Shown in pieces: positions 28,590 through 37,739 of a stretch of 64,000 bases of DNA. Below the pieces are notes generated by a model, which saw only the letters and a program-made list of their open reading frames with translations, did no database searches and was not told where the DNA came from. Source of the stretch: CAVRIA01 sp963721115 (GTDB lineage Bacteria; Desulfobacterota; Binatia; HRBIN30; CADEER01); the NCBI GenBank assembly GCA_963721115.1, contig CAVRIA010000009.1, positions 1 to 64,000 on the forward strand. Direction: 5' to 3'. Positions within the stretch are counted from its first letter, which is position 1. Every line of letters starts with the position of its first letter. The position numbers were made by a program, and so were the translations under genes.

Positions 28590-31157
28590 TCACGTGAGGA
28601 GGAACGAGCGCAGGGCGTGCGGCGGGATGCGAGCGGCGAGGATGCCGTTCCGCAGCGAGATCGGCACCTCGGATACCGGCGCTTCGGACGGCGACTCGTC
28701 GAGACGGACCGACAGCGCCGCCGAGACCGGCAGGCGCAGCCGCACCGTCGCGTCGATCTCGGCGTCGGTCGGATTGAGCAACCGCAGCACGACGGCCGAT
28801 TCGGTGTCGGCGGGCATCAACGCGCTGAGCAAGACGTCGCGCGGCGCGATCTCCAGCAGGGAGGTGCCGGTCGGCGCCAGGGGCTCGTCCCCCGCCGCCA
28901 CCGCGCGCAGGCCGAGCTCCGCGGCGCGCACCGCCGCCGGATCGAGTCCGGCGTGCAAGGTCAGGCGGGCCTCGATCGGCTGCAGGCACTGCGCGCCCGG
29001 CGTCGGTATGGCCGGGCCGGCCAGCTGCGGGCGCGAGCGCAAGTCCATGCGCGACAGCCAGCCGACGGAGCGGAGCAGCGTGATCGCGATCACGCCGTCG
29101 GGGGTGACCTCGGCCTCGGGAAGCCCCGGTGCACCGACGGTGAGGCCATTGGCGCTGACGAAGCCCTGCTGGGGGAACGTCGACGGCGCCGCGTGGAGCC
29201 AGCCGGCCGCCTGGCGCGCACCGGTGTAGCGGCGCGCGACGTCGAAGGTCGTGGCGGCGTGAAATTCGCCGGCCGGCTCTCCGGTCGGAAACAGCAGGCG
29301 CAGGCGGTGATCCCGTGCCGTATTGTCGGCGCGCACGCGCAGATCGACGCGGTCGATACCGGGTGCGAGGCGCGCCTCGGTGAAGACCTCCAGCGCAACC
29401 GTTCGCTCGTCGCGCCGCTCGCGATCGGGGGCGAGCGCGGCCGCGATTGCGAAGGTGCGGCGTACCTCGAGGTGCTGCATCCCGTTCGGGTGCACCCGGC
29501 GGCTGATGCGCACTTCGTCGAGCCGCGGCGCGGCGCCCGGCACGGGATCGAAGTCATAGGTATCGCCGCGGTCGCCGATGTCTTCGACGGCGCACAGGCC
29601 GCTCCAGGTAGAGGAGCCGATGCGCACCGTCAACGTCCCGTCTTCAGCGGCGGCGACCGACATGTCGCCGAAAGAGACTTCGCGCCCCTCGTCCTCGTGC
29701 TCGGGATGGGGATCGGACGGTTGCAGCCTGATGCGCCGCCAGCCGAAGGCTGGGACGTCCTCGGCGACGATCTCGATGCTCTGTGCCGGGTGGTCGGGGA
29801 GAAGGCGCATACGCGGCGCATCGGGATCGGCGACCAGGCGGGCCGGCCGGCCGTCGGCGGTGTAGCCGCCGGCGCGCAGGGCGGCGAGGAGAAGGGGGTG
29901 GACGGCGATGGCGCGATTCTCGTCGCCGCGAATCTCGAACCACGTGCTCGGGTCGAGCGGCATGCGGACCACGTCGGTGCGCGCGAACGGGCTGGGGTTG
30001 AACACCGCGATGTCGAAGGTGTCGCTCCAGGGCGTGCGCCGCTCCGGGCCGAGCCCCGCGATGCGTTCGAGCACGCGCGCCGTCGTCTCCGTCGCCAGCT
30101 CTTCGGCTTCGTCGTAGCGCGCCGCCATCTGCTCGTGCACGCGATCCTGCGAGCAGCCGCAGATCGAGTCGTGCGCCTGGTTCTTCAGCAGAGCGCGCCA
30201 CGCCGCGCGCAGCGACGGTTGCTCGTCGGCGGCGCCGAGCGCGCGCGCCAGCGCCGACCACGGCTCCGCCCATCCTTCGAGCAGGCTCTCGGCGCCGCGG
30301 TTGCGGAGCTTGAGCGGCGCCCGCGTCGACCAGACGCCGGGTAGGAGGTTGGCGACGCGGCCGCCGAGCAACTCGCCCCGAAAGCTCGGCGCGTCGCGCG
30401 ACAGACCGTCGGTGAAGTCCTCGAGCAGACCGCGCTTGACGGTCCAGCCCGTGGCGGCGGCAAGGGCCTCGGCCACGGCGGCCGTGTGCGTGGCTGGCAA
30501 GGCATGGTCGATGCCGTTCATGAGCAGGACCGAGTCGTTGCGCGTGCGCTCGGCGAGCTTGCGGCCCAGCGTCTCGAGGCAGCGCGCCGCCGCGCGTGCG
30601 TCGTCGGGCAGCCCCGAGGCGGCGAAGTAGCCCTCGCCGAGGTGGTGAACGAGGACGGCGCTCCCATCCGGCGCCTCCCACAGGTACTCGGCGGGTAGGG
30701 CGTCGATCTCGTTGCCGTTGCCGCGCCAGTAGACGAACGGCTCGAGGCCGAAGCCGGCGAAGATCTGCGGGAACTGGGCGGGATGGCCGAAGGAGTCCGG
30801 CGTGTAGGCCACGGTCGAGACCGGGCCCAGCTGACCGCCGACGCGCCGCCCTTCGAGGAGGTTGCGCACGTGCGCCTCTCCGGAGGGAAGAAGCGAGTCC
30901 GGCTGGACATACCACGGGCCGATGGCGATGCGGCCGAGGTGGCACGCCTCGGACAGCTCGGCGCGGCGCTGCGGGCGAACCTCGAGGTAGTCCTCGAGCA
31001 CGACCGCCTGGCCGTCGAGCAGGAAGTGGAAGCCGGGATCGCTTCGGATCAGGTCGAGCACGCGATCGGTGGCGTCGACGAGACGCGCCCGGAACGACTG
31101 GAACGTCCGGTACCACTCGCGGTCCCAGTGCGTGTGCGACACGAGGACGCATTTCAT
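28590..31157 (-). CDS. GH38 alpha-mannosidase family glycoside hydrolase
   Basis: 855 residues. The N-terminal SHTHWDREWYRTFQ carries zinc ligands His and Asp; AYTPDSFGHPAQFPQI holds the nucleophile Asp; KNQAHDSICGCSQDRVHEQM provides the second zinc site. The middle and C-terminal beta domains are those of cytoplasmic GH38 enzymes such as mannosylglycerate hydrolase. No signal peptide is seen, so it is cytoplasmic. It likely releases alpha-mannose from short glycans or compatible solutes; the exact substrate cannot be told. No sugar transporter is adjacent. Confidence 0.92.
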   Translation of the reverse strand: MKCVLVSHTHWDREWYRTFQSFRARLVDATDRVLDLIRSDPGFHFLLDGQAVVLEDYLEVRPQRRAELSEACHLGRIAIGPWYVQPDSLLPSGEAHVRNLLEGRRVGGQLGPVSTVAYTPDSFGHPAQFPQIFAGFGLEPFVYWRGNGNEIDALPAEYLWEAPDGSAVLVHHLGEGYFAASGLPDDARAAARCLETLGRKLAERTRNDSVLLMNGIDHALPATHTAAVAEALAAATGWTVKRGLLEDFTDGLSRDAPSFRGELLGGRVANLLPGVWSTRAPLKLRNRGAESLLEGWAEPWSALARALGAADEQPSLRAAWRALLKNQAHDSICGCSQDRVHEQMAARYDEAEELATETTARVLERIAGLGPERRTPWSDTFDIAVFNPSPFARTDVVRMPLDPSTWFEIRGDENRAIAVHPLLLAALRAGGYTADGRPARLVADPDAPRMRLLPDHPAQSIEIVAEDVPAFGWRRIRLQPSDPHPEHEDEGREVSFGDMSVAAAEDGTLTVRIGSSTWSGLCAVEDIGDRGDTYDFDPVPGAAPRLDEVRISRRVHPNGMQHLEVRRTFAIAAALAPDRERRDERTVALEVFTEARLAPGIDRVDLRVRADNTARDHRLRLLFPTGEPAGEFHAATTFDVARRYTGARQAAGWLHAAPSTFPQQGFVSANGLTVGAPGLPEAEVTPDGVIAITLLRSVGWLSRMDLRSRPQLAGPAIPTPGAQCLQPIEARLTLHAGLDPAAVRAAELGLRAVAAGDEPLAPTGTSLLEIAPRDVLLSALMPADTESAVVLRLLNPTDAEIDATVRLRLPVSAALSVRLDESPSEAPVSEVPISLRNGILAARIPPHALRSFLLT

Positions 31158-31213
31158 GCCCGCATTGTCCGAGTGTCGCGGGCGAGGTGCAAGGGAAGTG
31201 GGGAAGTGGGGAA

Positions 31214-31321
31214 GTGCTGACGTGTTGACGTGTTGACGTGCTGACGTGCTGACGTGCTGACGTGCTGACGTGCTGACGTGCTGACGTGCTGACGTGCGGA
31301 CGTGCGGACGTGCGGACGTGT
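31214..31321. repeat. 8-bp tandem repeat CTGACGTG
   Basis: About thirteen head-to-tail copies of CTGACGTG with TTGACGTG and CGGACGTG variants at the two ends. Located between two minus-strand genes. Octamer arrays of this length are prone to slippage, so copy number may vary. Confidence 0.9.
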
Positions 31322-31324
31322 TGC

Positions 31325-31440
31325 GGTGAGCGGGTTGGCCAGTGAGCCAGTGAGCCGGTTAGCCAGTGAGCCGGTGAGCCGGTGAGGGAGGCGGCGGGGT
31401 CGGAACCCGCGCACTCGCTCACCGGCTCACCCGACTCGGG
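31325..31440. repeat. 9-bp tandem repeat GCCGGTGAG
   Basis: Degenerate copies of GCC(A/G)GTGAG (for example CCAGTGAGCCGGTTAGCC). The same motif fills other spacers at 31680-31710, 37590-37670, 38665-38750 and 40155-40350. It ends just before the stop codon of the small secreted protein gene. Confidence 0.8.
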
Positions 31441-31441
31441 C

Positions 31442-31591
31442 TTACTTGCCGTCCTTGGTGGACGTCGTGGTCGATGCCTGCTGCTGGGTGTCTTTCGCGC
31501 CGTCACAGGCGAAGGCGGGGGCCATCGATACGGCGAGCGTCGCGCCCGCACAGAGAACGGCCACGGCGATCCGGGTTTTCAGGCTCTTCAT
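31442..31591 (-). CDS. 49-residue secreted peptide
   Basis: The ATG at 31591 follows a very strong ribosome site (GGGAGGAGGTAATCCC). MKSLKTRIAVAVLCAGATLA begins a clear signal peptide with cleavage after APAFA. The remaining mature part is about 20 residues (CDGAKDTQQQASTTTSTKDG K), polar with one Cys, reminiscent of a tiny lipoprotein or secreted peptide. Too short for confident family assignment. Flanked on both sides by GCCGGTGAG repeats. Confidence 0.65.
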   Translation of the reverse strand: MKSLKTRIAVAVLCAGATLAVSMAPAFACDGAKDTQQQASTTTSTKDGK

Positions 31592-31713
31592 GGGATTACC
31601 TCCTCCCTCACCGTTTACACGAGATCCGGGGTCGCGCAAGCGAGGGGTGTTGGTTGGAGTGATGCAGTGCTCGAGCTCTGTTTGCCGGTGAGCGAGTGAG
31701 CCGGTGAGCCGCA

Positions 31714-32619
31714 TCACTTCAACACTTCCTCCGCATTCCTCCACAACCACTTCTCCATCACCTCGCGGCGCAACGGCAGGGCGCGCATCTCGGCGACCAG
31801 CTCCCCCGGGTCGCGGCCGAGCAGGAAGGCGCCCGTTCCGTAGAGGATCTTGTCCTGGATCGTCGTCTGGCCGTAGCGCAGCAGGGGCTCCCAGCCGGCG
31901 CCCGGCGCGGTGAAGTAGCGCGGCCGGTGCGCCGCCAGCTCGAGGTAGACGTTGGGGTGCTTCCAGGCGAGGAGGCAGGCCTCCAGCACCCACGGATAGC
32001 CGGCGTGGCTGAGGATCAGCTTCAGGTCGGGGAACTCGCACGCCACAGCGTCGAAGTGGCGCGGGTGACCGAGGTCGCTCGGCCGGGAAGTGGTCCAGTT
32101 GGCCGAGGCGTGCATGCTCACCGGCACGCCGAGCTCGACGCACTTGGCGTAGAAGGGGTAGTAGCGCCGGTCGTCGGCCGGCAGGCCGGTCATGAAAGGG
32201 CGCAGGCTGAGGCCGCGAAAGCCGCGTTCGCGGACCCAGTGCTCCAGCTCGCGGAGCGCCGTCGCGCCGCGCAGGATGTCGGCGCCGGCGAAGGGTACGA
32301 AGCGCTGCGGATGCCGTTCGGCGATCGCCGCCACCGATTCGTTGGTGACGAAGGTGCAGCCGGCGCTGGACGCCTCGTCGAAGCCGGTGATCAGCGTCCG
32401 CGAGATGCCCGCGGCGTCGAGCCGTGCGAGAATCGCCTCGTCGTCGCTCGTCAGGCCGTGCGCGAAATCGCGGAACGCCTCCACCGTGGCGTTCATCTTG
32501 AAGAAGACGCGCAGATAGCCGAGCTGCGGCTCGGGGAAGTGGTTCGCGGTGTGGGCCATGATCTCCCGCGACGGCACGATTGGAGCCCACATGTCGATCA
32601 CCGGGATGGTTTCAGTCAT
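31714..32619 (-). CDS. amidohydrolase 2 family protein
   Basis: 301 residues of a TIM-barrel metal hydrolase (PF04909 type). The start VIDMWAPIVPS holds a modified first motif: the usual DxHxH is replaced by DMWAP, which lacks the metal histidines. Downstream are GFRGLSLRPFM, PVSMHASANW, LKLILSHAGYPWV (conserved His), and LYGTGAFLLGRD in place of the usual GSD. Loss of the first HxH and the late Asp suggests altered metal use or a decarboxylase-like or non-catalytic role. AGGAAGCG precedes the ATG. Divergent from a TetR gene with a palindrome between them. Confidence 0.8.
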   Translation of the reverse strand: MTETIPVIDMWAPIVPSREIMAHTANHFPEPQLGYLRVFFKMNATVEAFRDFAHGLTSDDEAILARLDAAGISRTLITGFDEASSAGCTFVTNESVAAIAERHPQRFVPFAGADILRGATALRELEHWVRERGFRGLSLRPFMTGLPADDRRYYPFYAKCVELGVPVSMHASANWTTSRPSDLGHPRHFDAVACEFPDLKLILSHAGYPWVLEACLLAWKHPNVYLELAAHRPRYFTAPGAGWEPLLRYGQTTIQDKILYGTGAFLLGRDPGELVAEMRALPLRREVMEKWLWRNAEEVLK

Positions 32620-32703
32620 CGCTTCCTCCAGCCGTGTGCCCAGTCCGCGGGACGCATGTACGACCCTGTCCGAACCAATATCCGATTCCGAATCTCTTGA
32701 CCA

Positions 32704-32724
32704 ATATCGAATGAACATTCATAT
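32704..32724. promoter_or_regulatory. candidate TetR operator between divergent genes
   Basis: ATATCGAATGAACATTCATA contains the perfect palindrome GAATG-AA-CATTC (32709-32720) with AT-rich flanks, and CCAATAT...GAAT half-sites repeat around it. It lies 41 bases before the tetR start and 85 bases before the amidohydrolase start, the expected place for autoregulation and divergent control. Confidence 0.5.
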
Positions 32725-32764
32725 TCGAATCACCAATTGGCGGCTCGGTGGGGGTGGTAACGGG

Positions 32765-33460
32765 ATGGAGTCCGTCGGAAAGGCGAAGATCACGCGCGGC
32801 GAGCGGCGCCGGCTCGAGACGCACGCGCGCCTGGTCGCTGCGGCTCGCGCCGTGTTCGGGCGGAAGGGGCCCGAGGCGGCGACGGTCGCGGAGATCACCG
32901 AGGAGGCGGATGTCGGCCTCGGCACGTTCTATCACCACTTCGAATCCAAGGAGGCGCTGCTGGGATCGGTGGCGTCCGAGACGGCGGAATCGATGGGGCG
33001 GGCGCTGGACCAGGCGACGGCGACGATCTCCGATCCGGCCGAGGTGATGGCGGCGTGCACGCGGCACGTGGTGCGCAAGATCCGTTCGGATCCCATGTGG
33101 GGGTGGTTCGTCGTGCGCGCCGGAACGAGCCTGCCGCAGTTCTCGATCGGCCTGCTGCAGCGCAACCTGCGCGACCTGCGGCGCGGCATCGAGTTGGGCC
33201 GTTTCCGGGTGTCGGACGTTCCGACCGCGCACGCCGCGCTGTGCGGTGCCGTCCTCGGCGTTCTGCAGGCACACCTGGCCGGCGGCCTGCCGGCCGATGC
33301 GGACGTGCACCTGGCCGCACAGATTCTGCGCATGCTGGACCTGCCCGCCTCGGAGGCGGACGAGATCGCGCGCCGCCCCCTGCCGGCCGTCGACGAGCCG
33401 GCGGTGTCCTCGCCCCCTGCCCAGGCCGTCCTGAACGGCGTTCCCGGCGCGCCGGGTTGA
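32765..33460 (+). CDS. TetR family transcriptional regulator
   Basis: 231 residues. The N-terminal helix-turn-helix is typical: RLVAAARAVFGRKGPEAATV, EITEEADVGLGTFYHHFESK (recognition helix ending in YHHF). The ligand-binding domain of about 150 residues contains a long Pro-rich C-terminal tail. ATG at 32765 is chosen as first ATG in a GC-typical region; the frame is open upstream. It probably represses the divergent amidohydrolase gene and itself. The downstream acyltransferase gene, 14 bases after the stop, is likely in the same operon. Confidence 0.88.
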   Translation: MESVGKAKITRGERRRLETHARLVAAARAVFGRKGPEAATVAEITEEADVGLGTFYHHFESKEALLGSVASETAESMGRALDQATATISDPAEVMAACTRHVVRKIRSDPMWGWFVVRAGTSLPQFSIGLLQRNLRDLRRGIELGRFRVSDVPTAHAALCGAVLGVLQAHLAGGLPADADVHLAAQILRMLDLPASEADEIARRPLPAVDEPAVSSPPAQAVLNGVPGAPG

Positions 33461-33474
33461 TCGGAGGTGCTGAG

Positions 33475-34458
33475 ATGACCACCCCAAGGAAGTCTTCCCG
33501 TTCGCGTCACTATCAGCCGACGGACGCCGAGATCGCGGCGGCCGAGGTGCTGCTCGAGCCCTGGCACTGGCTGACCGCACCGGAGCTGTCGGGGCTGCGC
33601 AACGTCCCCGCCGACCGCCCGTTCTTCCTGGTCGGCAACCACACGCTGATGGGCGTGCTCGACGTCCCGTTCATGGTGCTCGGTCTCTACGAGCAGCGCG
33701 GCGTCTTCGTCCGCTCGCTCGGCGATCACCTGCACTTCCGCATCCCCGTGTGGCGCGACCTGCTGGCCCGCTTCGGGACCGTGGACGGAACGCGCAAGAA
33801 CTGCCGGGCGCTGATGCGAGCCGGCGAATCGCTGCTGGTGTTCCCGGGAGGCGGGCGCGAGGTGTTCAAGCACAAGGGCGAGAAGTACCGGCTGATCTGG
33901 AAGAACCGCATCGGCTTCGCGCGCCTGGCGATCGAGTTCGGCTACACGATCGTGCCCTTCTCCGCGGTCGGGGCGGAGGATTGCTACGACATCCTCGTCG
34001 ACAGCGACGAGTTCCTGAAGACGCGGCTCGGGCCGGTGCTCGAACGTCTGGCGCCGCGCCCGGACGAGATCCCGCCGCTGGTGCGAGGCGTCGGTCTGTC
34101 GCTGCTGCCGAAGCCGCAGCGTTTCTATTTTCATTTCGGACGGCCCATCGAGACGGCGCAGCTGGCCGGCAAGCAGAACGACGAGGCGGTCTGCTTCGCG
34201 CTTCGCGACCAGGTGCGCCACGCGGTCGAGCGCGGTATCGCGCTGCTGCTGGCGCGGCGCGAGCGCGATCCCGACCGGCAGCTGGGGACGCGGCTGCTGC
34301 ACCAGCTGGAGGGATCGCTGGCGGGCAGAGCGGTCAGCCCGGCGCGGCGGCGGCGCCCCGTGAGGACGCGCAAGGCGCCGCCTCTCGCCCGGGCGGCGCG
34401 AACGGTCGCCCTGCGGCCGCGCGCGGGCTCGAAGCGGCGAGGAGAGGCATGCCGCTGA
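33475..34458 (+). CDS. lysophospholipid/DGAT-like acyltransferase
   Basis: 327 residues. The acyltransferase boxes are FFLVGNHTLMGVLDVPFMVL (His and Asp six residues apart rather than the HX4D of PlsC), GTVDGTRKNCRALMRAGESL, LVFPGGGREVFKHKGEKYRL (the FPGGxRE box shared with DGAT2/TMEM68-type enzymes), and IVPFSAVGAED. It probably transfers a fatty acyl group to a lysolipid or alcohol at the inner membrane. The C-terminal 60 residues are very basic. GGAGGTGCTGAG precedes the ATG; it follows tetR closely. Confidence 0.85.
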   Translation: MTTPRKSSRSRHYQPTDAEIAAAEVLLEPWHWLTAPELSGLRNVPADRPFFLVGNHTLMGVLDVPFMVLGLYEQRGVFVRSLGDHLHFRIPVWRDLLARFGTVDGTRKNCRALMRAGESLLVFPGGGREVFKHKGEKYRLIWKNRIGFARLAIEFGYTIVPFSAVGAEDCYDILVDSDEFLKTRLGPVLERLAPRPDEIPPLVRGVGLSLLPKPQRFYFHFGRPIETAQLAGKQNDEAVCFALRDQVRHAVERGIALLLARRERDPDRQLGTRLLHQLEGSLAGRAVSPARRRRPVRTRKAPPLARAARTVALRPRAGSKRRGEACR

Positions 34459-34464
34459 CGGGGA

Positions 34465-34565
34465 GGTCGGGGCCGAACGTCTCTCGACGAGAAAATTGAC
34501 GCACTCATCCGGGAGAAGGGCCCCTCGTGCAACGCGTCGCCGTGATTCCGAAACGGGGAACTGAG
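34465..34565. repeat. MITE-like element, half copy D
   Basis: Only the right arm is present: CTCTCGACGAGAAAATTGAC, then CATCCGGGAGAAGG, CCCCTCG and GAAACGGGG as in copy A. The left half is missing. It fills part of the spacer before the secreted repeat protein. Confidence 0.7.
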
Positions 34566-34699
34566 GGGAGCGGGCCGGCGGGTGGGCGAGACATGCCGGT
34601 GGTCGCCCGACGCGAGCCTTGACAGAATCGGGGTGCGGCCGGTGTACTGGGGGTCCGCCGGCGCGTGCCGGCGCGAAACGGCCTCTTGGGGAGAAAACG

Positions 34700-36160
34700 A
34701 TGCAGCGATCCGCGGCCTTGGTGGCGATAGTGGTGACGTTCGGTGCGGGGACGATCGCTCGCGCGCAGACACGCGTCGGGGGCGAGTTCCAGGTCAACAC
34801 CTACACGGTGGACGATCAAGCGTACCCGGTGGTGTGTCGCGACTCGGGAGGCGGCACCGTCGCCTGGGAGAGTCGCACGCAGGACGGCGACGGGAACGGC
34901 GTGTTTGCGCAGCGCTACGACGGCGCCGGCGCCCGGCGCGGAACGGAGTTCCAGGTGAACGCGTTCACCGCCGACAACCAGGAGGCCCCCGCTCTGACCT
35001 GCGATGCGGGCGGCTCCTTCGTGGTCGTCTGGCAGAGCCGCGGCCAGGACGGCGATTACCTGGGCATCTTCGGGCGGCGCTACGACGCCAACGGGGCGCG
35101 GCTCGGAAACGAGTTTCAGGTGAACACGCAGACGTTGGACTCGCAGGCGCTGCCCGCCGTGTGCTCGCGAGGCGGAGGGGGCTTCGTCGTGGCGTGGGAG
35201 AGCTACGGGCAGGACGCCGACGGCTACGGAATCTTCGCGCAGCGCTACGATGCGGCGGGCGCGCCCTCGGGCACCGAGTTCCAGGTCAACACGTACACGC
35301 CGTCCACGCAGGACCAGGCGGCGATCGGCTGCGCGCCGGCCGGTGGCTTCCTGATCGCCTGGAGCAGCGCGGGCCAGGACGGCGACGGGTACGGCGTGTT
35401 CGGCCGGCGCTTCGACCAGTCCGGTGCGCCGCTCGGCACCGAGTTCCAGATCAACACCTACACCAGTGCGACTCAGGATGCGCCGAACGTGTCGGCTGAC
35501 GGCGTGGGCAACTTCGTCGTCGTCTGGCAGAGCGCGACTACCAGGACGGCGACAGCTACTGGCATCTTCGGCCAGCGCATCGACGCGTCCGGAGCGATGC
35601 TGGGCACCGAGTTCCAGATCAACACGTACACGATGTACAGCCAGGAGGCGCCCTCGGTGGCGTCCGAGGCAGGCGGCGGCTTCGTCGTCGTGTGGTCGAG
35701 CGGCCAGGAGCCCACCGCTGACGGTAGCTACTACGGCATCTACGGCCAGCGCTACGACAGCAACGGCAACCACGCCGGTGGGGAGTTCCACGTCAACACG
35801 ACCGTGGCCGGCGATCAGGGCTCCTTCTTCGGCTCCGGCGACGGCGTCTCGGTGGCTTCGGACGCGTCGGGCAACTTCACCGTCGTCTGGCAGAGCACCG
35901 ACCTGCTCGACCCGGCACAGGACGGCGACTTCTCCGGCGTCTTCGGGCAGCGCTTCACCTCCGCTGCGACCTCGTGCCGCGGCGACTGCAACGGCGACGG
36001 AATGGTCTCGATCAACGAGCTGGTCACCGGTGTCAACATCGCGCTGGGGAACAGCGACGTCTCCTCGTGCCCGGCATTCGATGCCAACGGAGACGGCGAG
36101 GTCACGATCGACGAGCTGATCGCCGCCGTGAATGCGGCGCTGGGCGGCTGTCCGGTCTGA
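34700..36160 (+). CDS. secreted repeat protein with dockerin-like C-terminus
   Basis: 486 residues. Signal peptide MQRSAALVAIVVTFGAGTIA ends near ARAQT. Seven to eight repeats of about 55 residues follow, each with a GxEFQVNTYT strand, a VVVWQSxxQDGD loop and a GIFGQRYD strand, likely stacking as blades. The C-terminus has two EF-hand-like calcium loops, DCNGDGMVSINEL and DANGDGEVTIDEL, as in type I dockerins; this ending is a recurring module in related genomes. In repeat five the residues ATTRTATATG replace the expected DYQDGDSYG because of a compensated pair of shifts near 35537 and 35560. Exported; partner cohesin not seen. Confidence 0.85.
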   Translation: MQRSAALVAIVVTFGAGTIARAQTRVGGEFQVNTYTVDDQAYPVVCRDSGGGTVAWESRTQDGDGNGVFAQRYDGAGARRGTEFQVNAFTADNQEAPALTCDAGGSFVVVWQSRGQDGDYLGIFGRRYDANGARLGNEFQVNTQTLDSQALPAVCSRGGGGFVVAWESYGQDADGYGIFAQRYDAAGAPSGTEFQVNTYTPSTQDQAAIGCAPAGGFLIAWSSAGQDGDGYGVFGRRFDQSGAPLGTEFQINTYTSATQDAPNVSADGVGNFVVVWQSATTRTATATGIFGQRIDASGAMLGTEFQINTYTMYSQEAPSVASEAGGGFVVVWSSGQEPTADGSYYGIYGQRYDSNGNHAGGEFHVNTTVAGDQGSFFGSGDGVSVASDASGNFTVVWQSTDLLDPAQDGDFSGVFGQRFTSAATSCRGDCNGDGMVSINELVTGVNIALGNSDVSSCPAFDANGDGEVTIDELIAAVNAALGGCPV

Positions 36161-36185
36161 TCGCGCCGTCCGAGATGGAGTGACG

Positions 36186-37584
36186 ATGGAAGACACGGAC
36201 GAGAGGCCGCGGCTGCCGTTCCCGCTGTGGGACGTCTCCAACGGCGAGTGGTGCCCGCGTCCGCCCAACCGCAAGCAGAAGCTCGCCGCCGAGTCTGCTG
36301 ATGCAGGAGGCGGACCGGCGCGCCAGGCGACTCGGCATGTCGCGGCGGCGCTTCCTGTCTACGGCGGCGGGCACCGCCACCGCGTACATGGTGCTCAACA
36401 CCGTGTACGGCGTCGCCTCGTCGGGCGATGCCGCCGTCCTTCCGGTGCGCGCCGAGCACTGCGACGATCCGCAGGCGGCGCGAGAGCTGTTTCAGGCCGA
36501 CTACTTCGTCATGGACGTCCAGCTCCACCACGTCGACGTCGATCGCTTTCCCTTTCCCCAGCTCGCCTTTCTGCGCTTTCTGGAGTCGAATCTGTCCGAG
36601 GAGGAACGCCTGCAGCACCTCTCCCAGATCAACATGGTCAAGGAGGTATTCGTCGACAGCGAGACGGCGGTCGGGGTGATCAGCGGCGTCCCCAACGGGG
36701 TGCCGTTGCCGGTCGATACCATGGCGGAGACGCGCGACCTGGTGAACCGACTGGCCGGATCGCGGCGCGCCCTCTCGCAGGCGATGTGCGATCCGCGCAA
36801 CCCGCCCGCCCACCCGACCTCGCTGGCCAACCTCGAGCACCAGGTGCGCGACCTCCGAGCGACGGGCCTCAAGTGCTACACGGGAAACGGCAACTGGTTC
36901 CTCGACGACGAGGAGGTTTCCTACCCGATGCTCGAGGAGGCGACGCGCCTCGGCATCCGTGTCGTCAACGTGCACAAGGGCTTCCCGCAGCTGCTCGGCT
37001 CCATGGCGGCCGACTACGTGCGCAGCCGCGACCTGCCTAAGGTGTCGAAGGACTGGCCGCGCCTCAAGTTCGTCGTCTATCACTCCGGCTATTTCCCCGG
37101 GGAAGGGATCGACGAGTTTCTCGGCGTCATGCGCCAGATTCCGCACCGCAGCAACGTCTACGCCGAGATCGGCAGCTCGTTCGCCACCGCGATGACGCAG
37201 GGACCGACCGCCGCGGCTCACTTCATCGGCTCGCTGCTCGCCGTGCTCGGCTCGGAGCGCATCGTGTGGGGAACGGATTCCATCTGGTGGGGCTCTCCGC
37301 AGTGGCAGATCGACGCCTTCAAGGTGCTGACGATTCCGCCGGCGATGCAGGAGGAGTTCGGCTATCCGCCCCTCACCGAGCGCGACAAGCGGCGCATCCT
37401 CGGGTTGAACGCGGCGCGCCTGTACAAGGTGAGGGTGAGCCAGAAGCGCTGCGAGATCGCGAACGACCAGCTGAGCCAGCTGAGCGACGAGCTGGGCGGC
37501 CCGGAGAGATCGAGGACGCACATGGTCTACGGGCCGCGCACGCGGCGCGAGTTCCTGCGCCTCCTCGCTCGTCAGCGAGCGTGA
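36186..37584 (+). CDS. amidohydrolase-family protein with Tat signal, one frameshift
   Basis: The first frame encodes MEDTDERPRLPFPLWDVSNG EWCPRPPN; after a shift at about 36292 (one extra T) the chain continues LLMQEADRRARRLGMSRRRF LSTAAGTATAYM. The SRRRFL motif with following hydrophobic stretch is a twin-arginine signal placed 55 residues from the start. The body is an amidohydrolase_2 barrel: DYFVMDVQLHHVDVD, LKCYTGNGNW, IRVVNVHKGFP, FVVYHSGYFPGEG and ERIVWGTDSIWWG (Asp). It is distantly paralogous to the protein at 31714. Likely a folded, metal-bearing periplasmic enzyme; substrate unknown. Confidence 0.8.
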
Positions 37585-37739
37585 GAAGCGGGCGCGAGTG
37601 AGCCGGCGCGTGCAGGTCGGGGATCTTCTCTCGCACCCGCTCACCGGCCCACTGGCTCACCGGCTTCCCATCGTCGAGCTCTTCTACAGGCCCGTGTAAC
37701 AATTGCAGCCGAGACAGGTAGCGAGGACGAACGGTAGCC

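Noticed and set aside
31214..31321. Possible CRISPR-like array
   Set aside because: The repeat unit is 8 bp with no spacers; it is a simple tandem repeat. No cas gene is in the window.
36301..36400. ATG at 36301 as the true start of the Tat amidohydrolase
   Set aside because: The frame before it, MEDTDERPRLPFPLWDVSNG, is well composed and preceded by a start and one extra base explains the break; a start at 36301 would still be possible but has no ribosome site.
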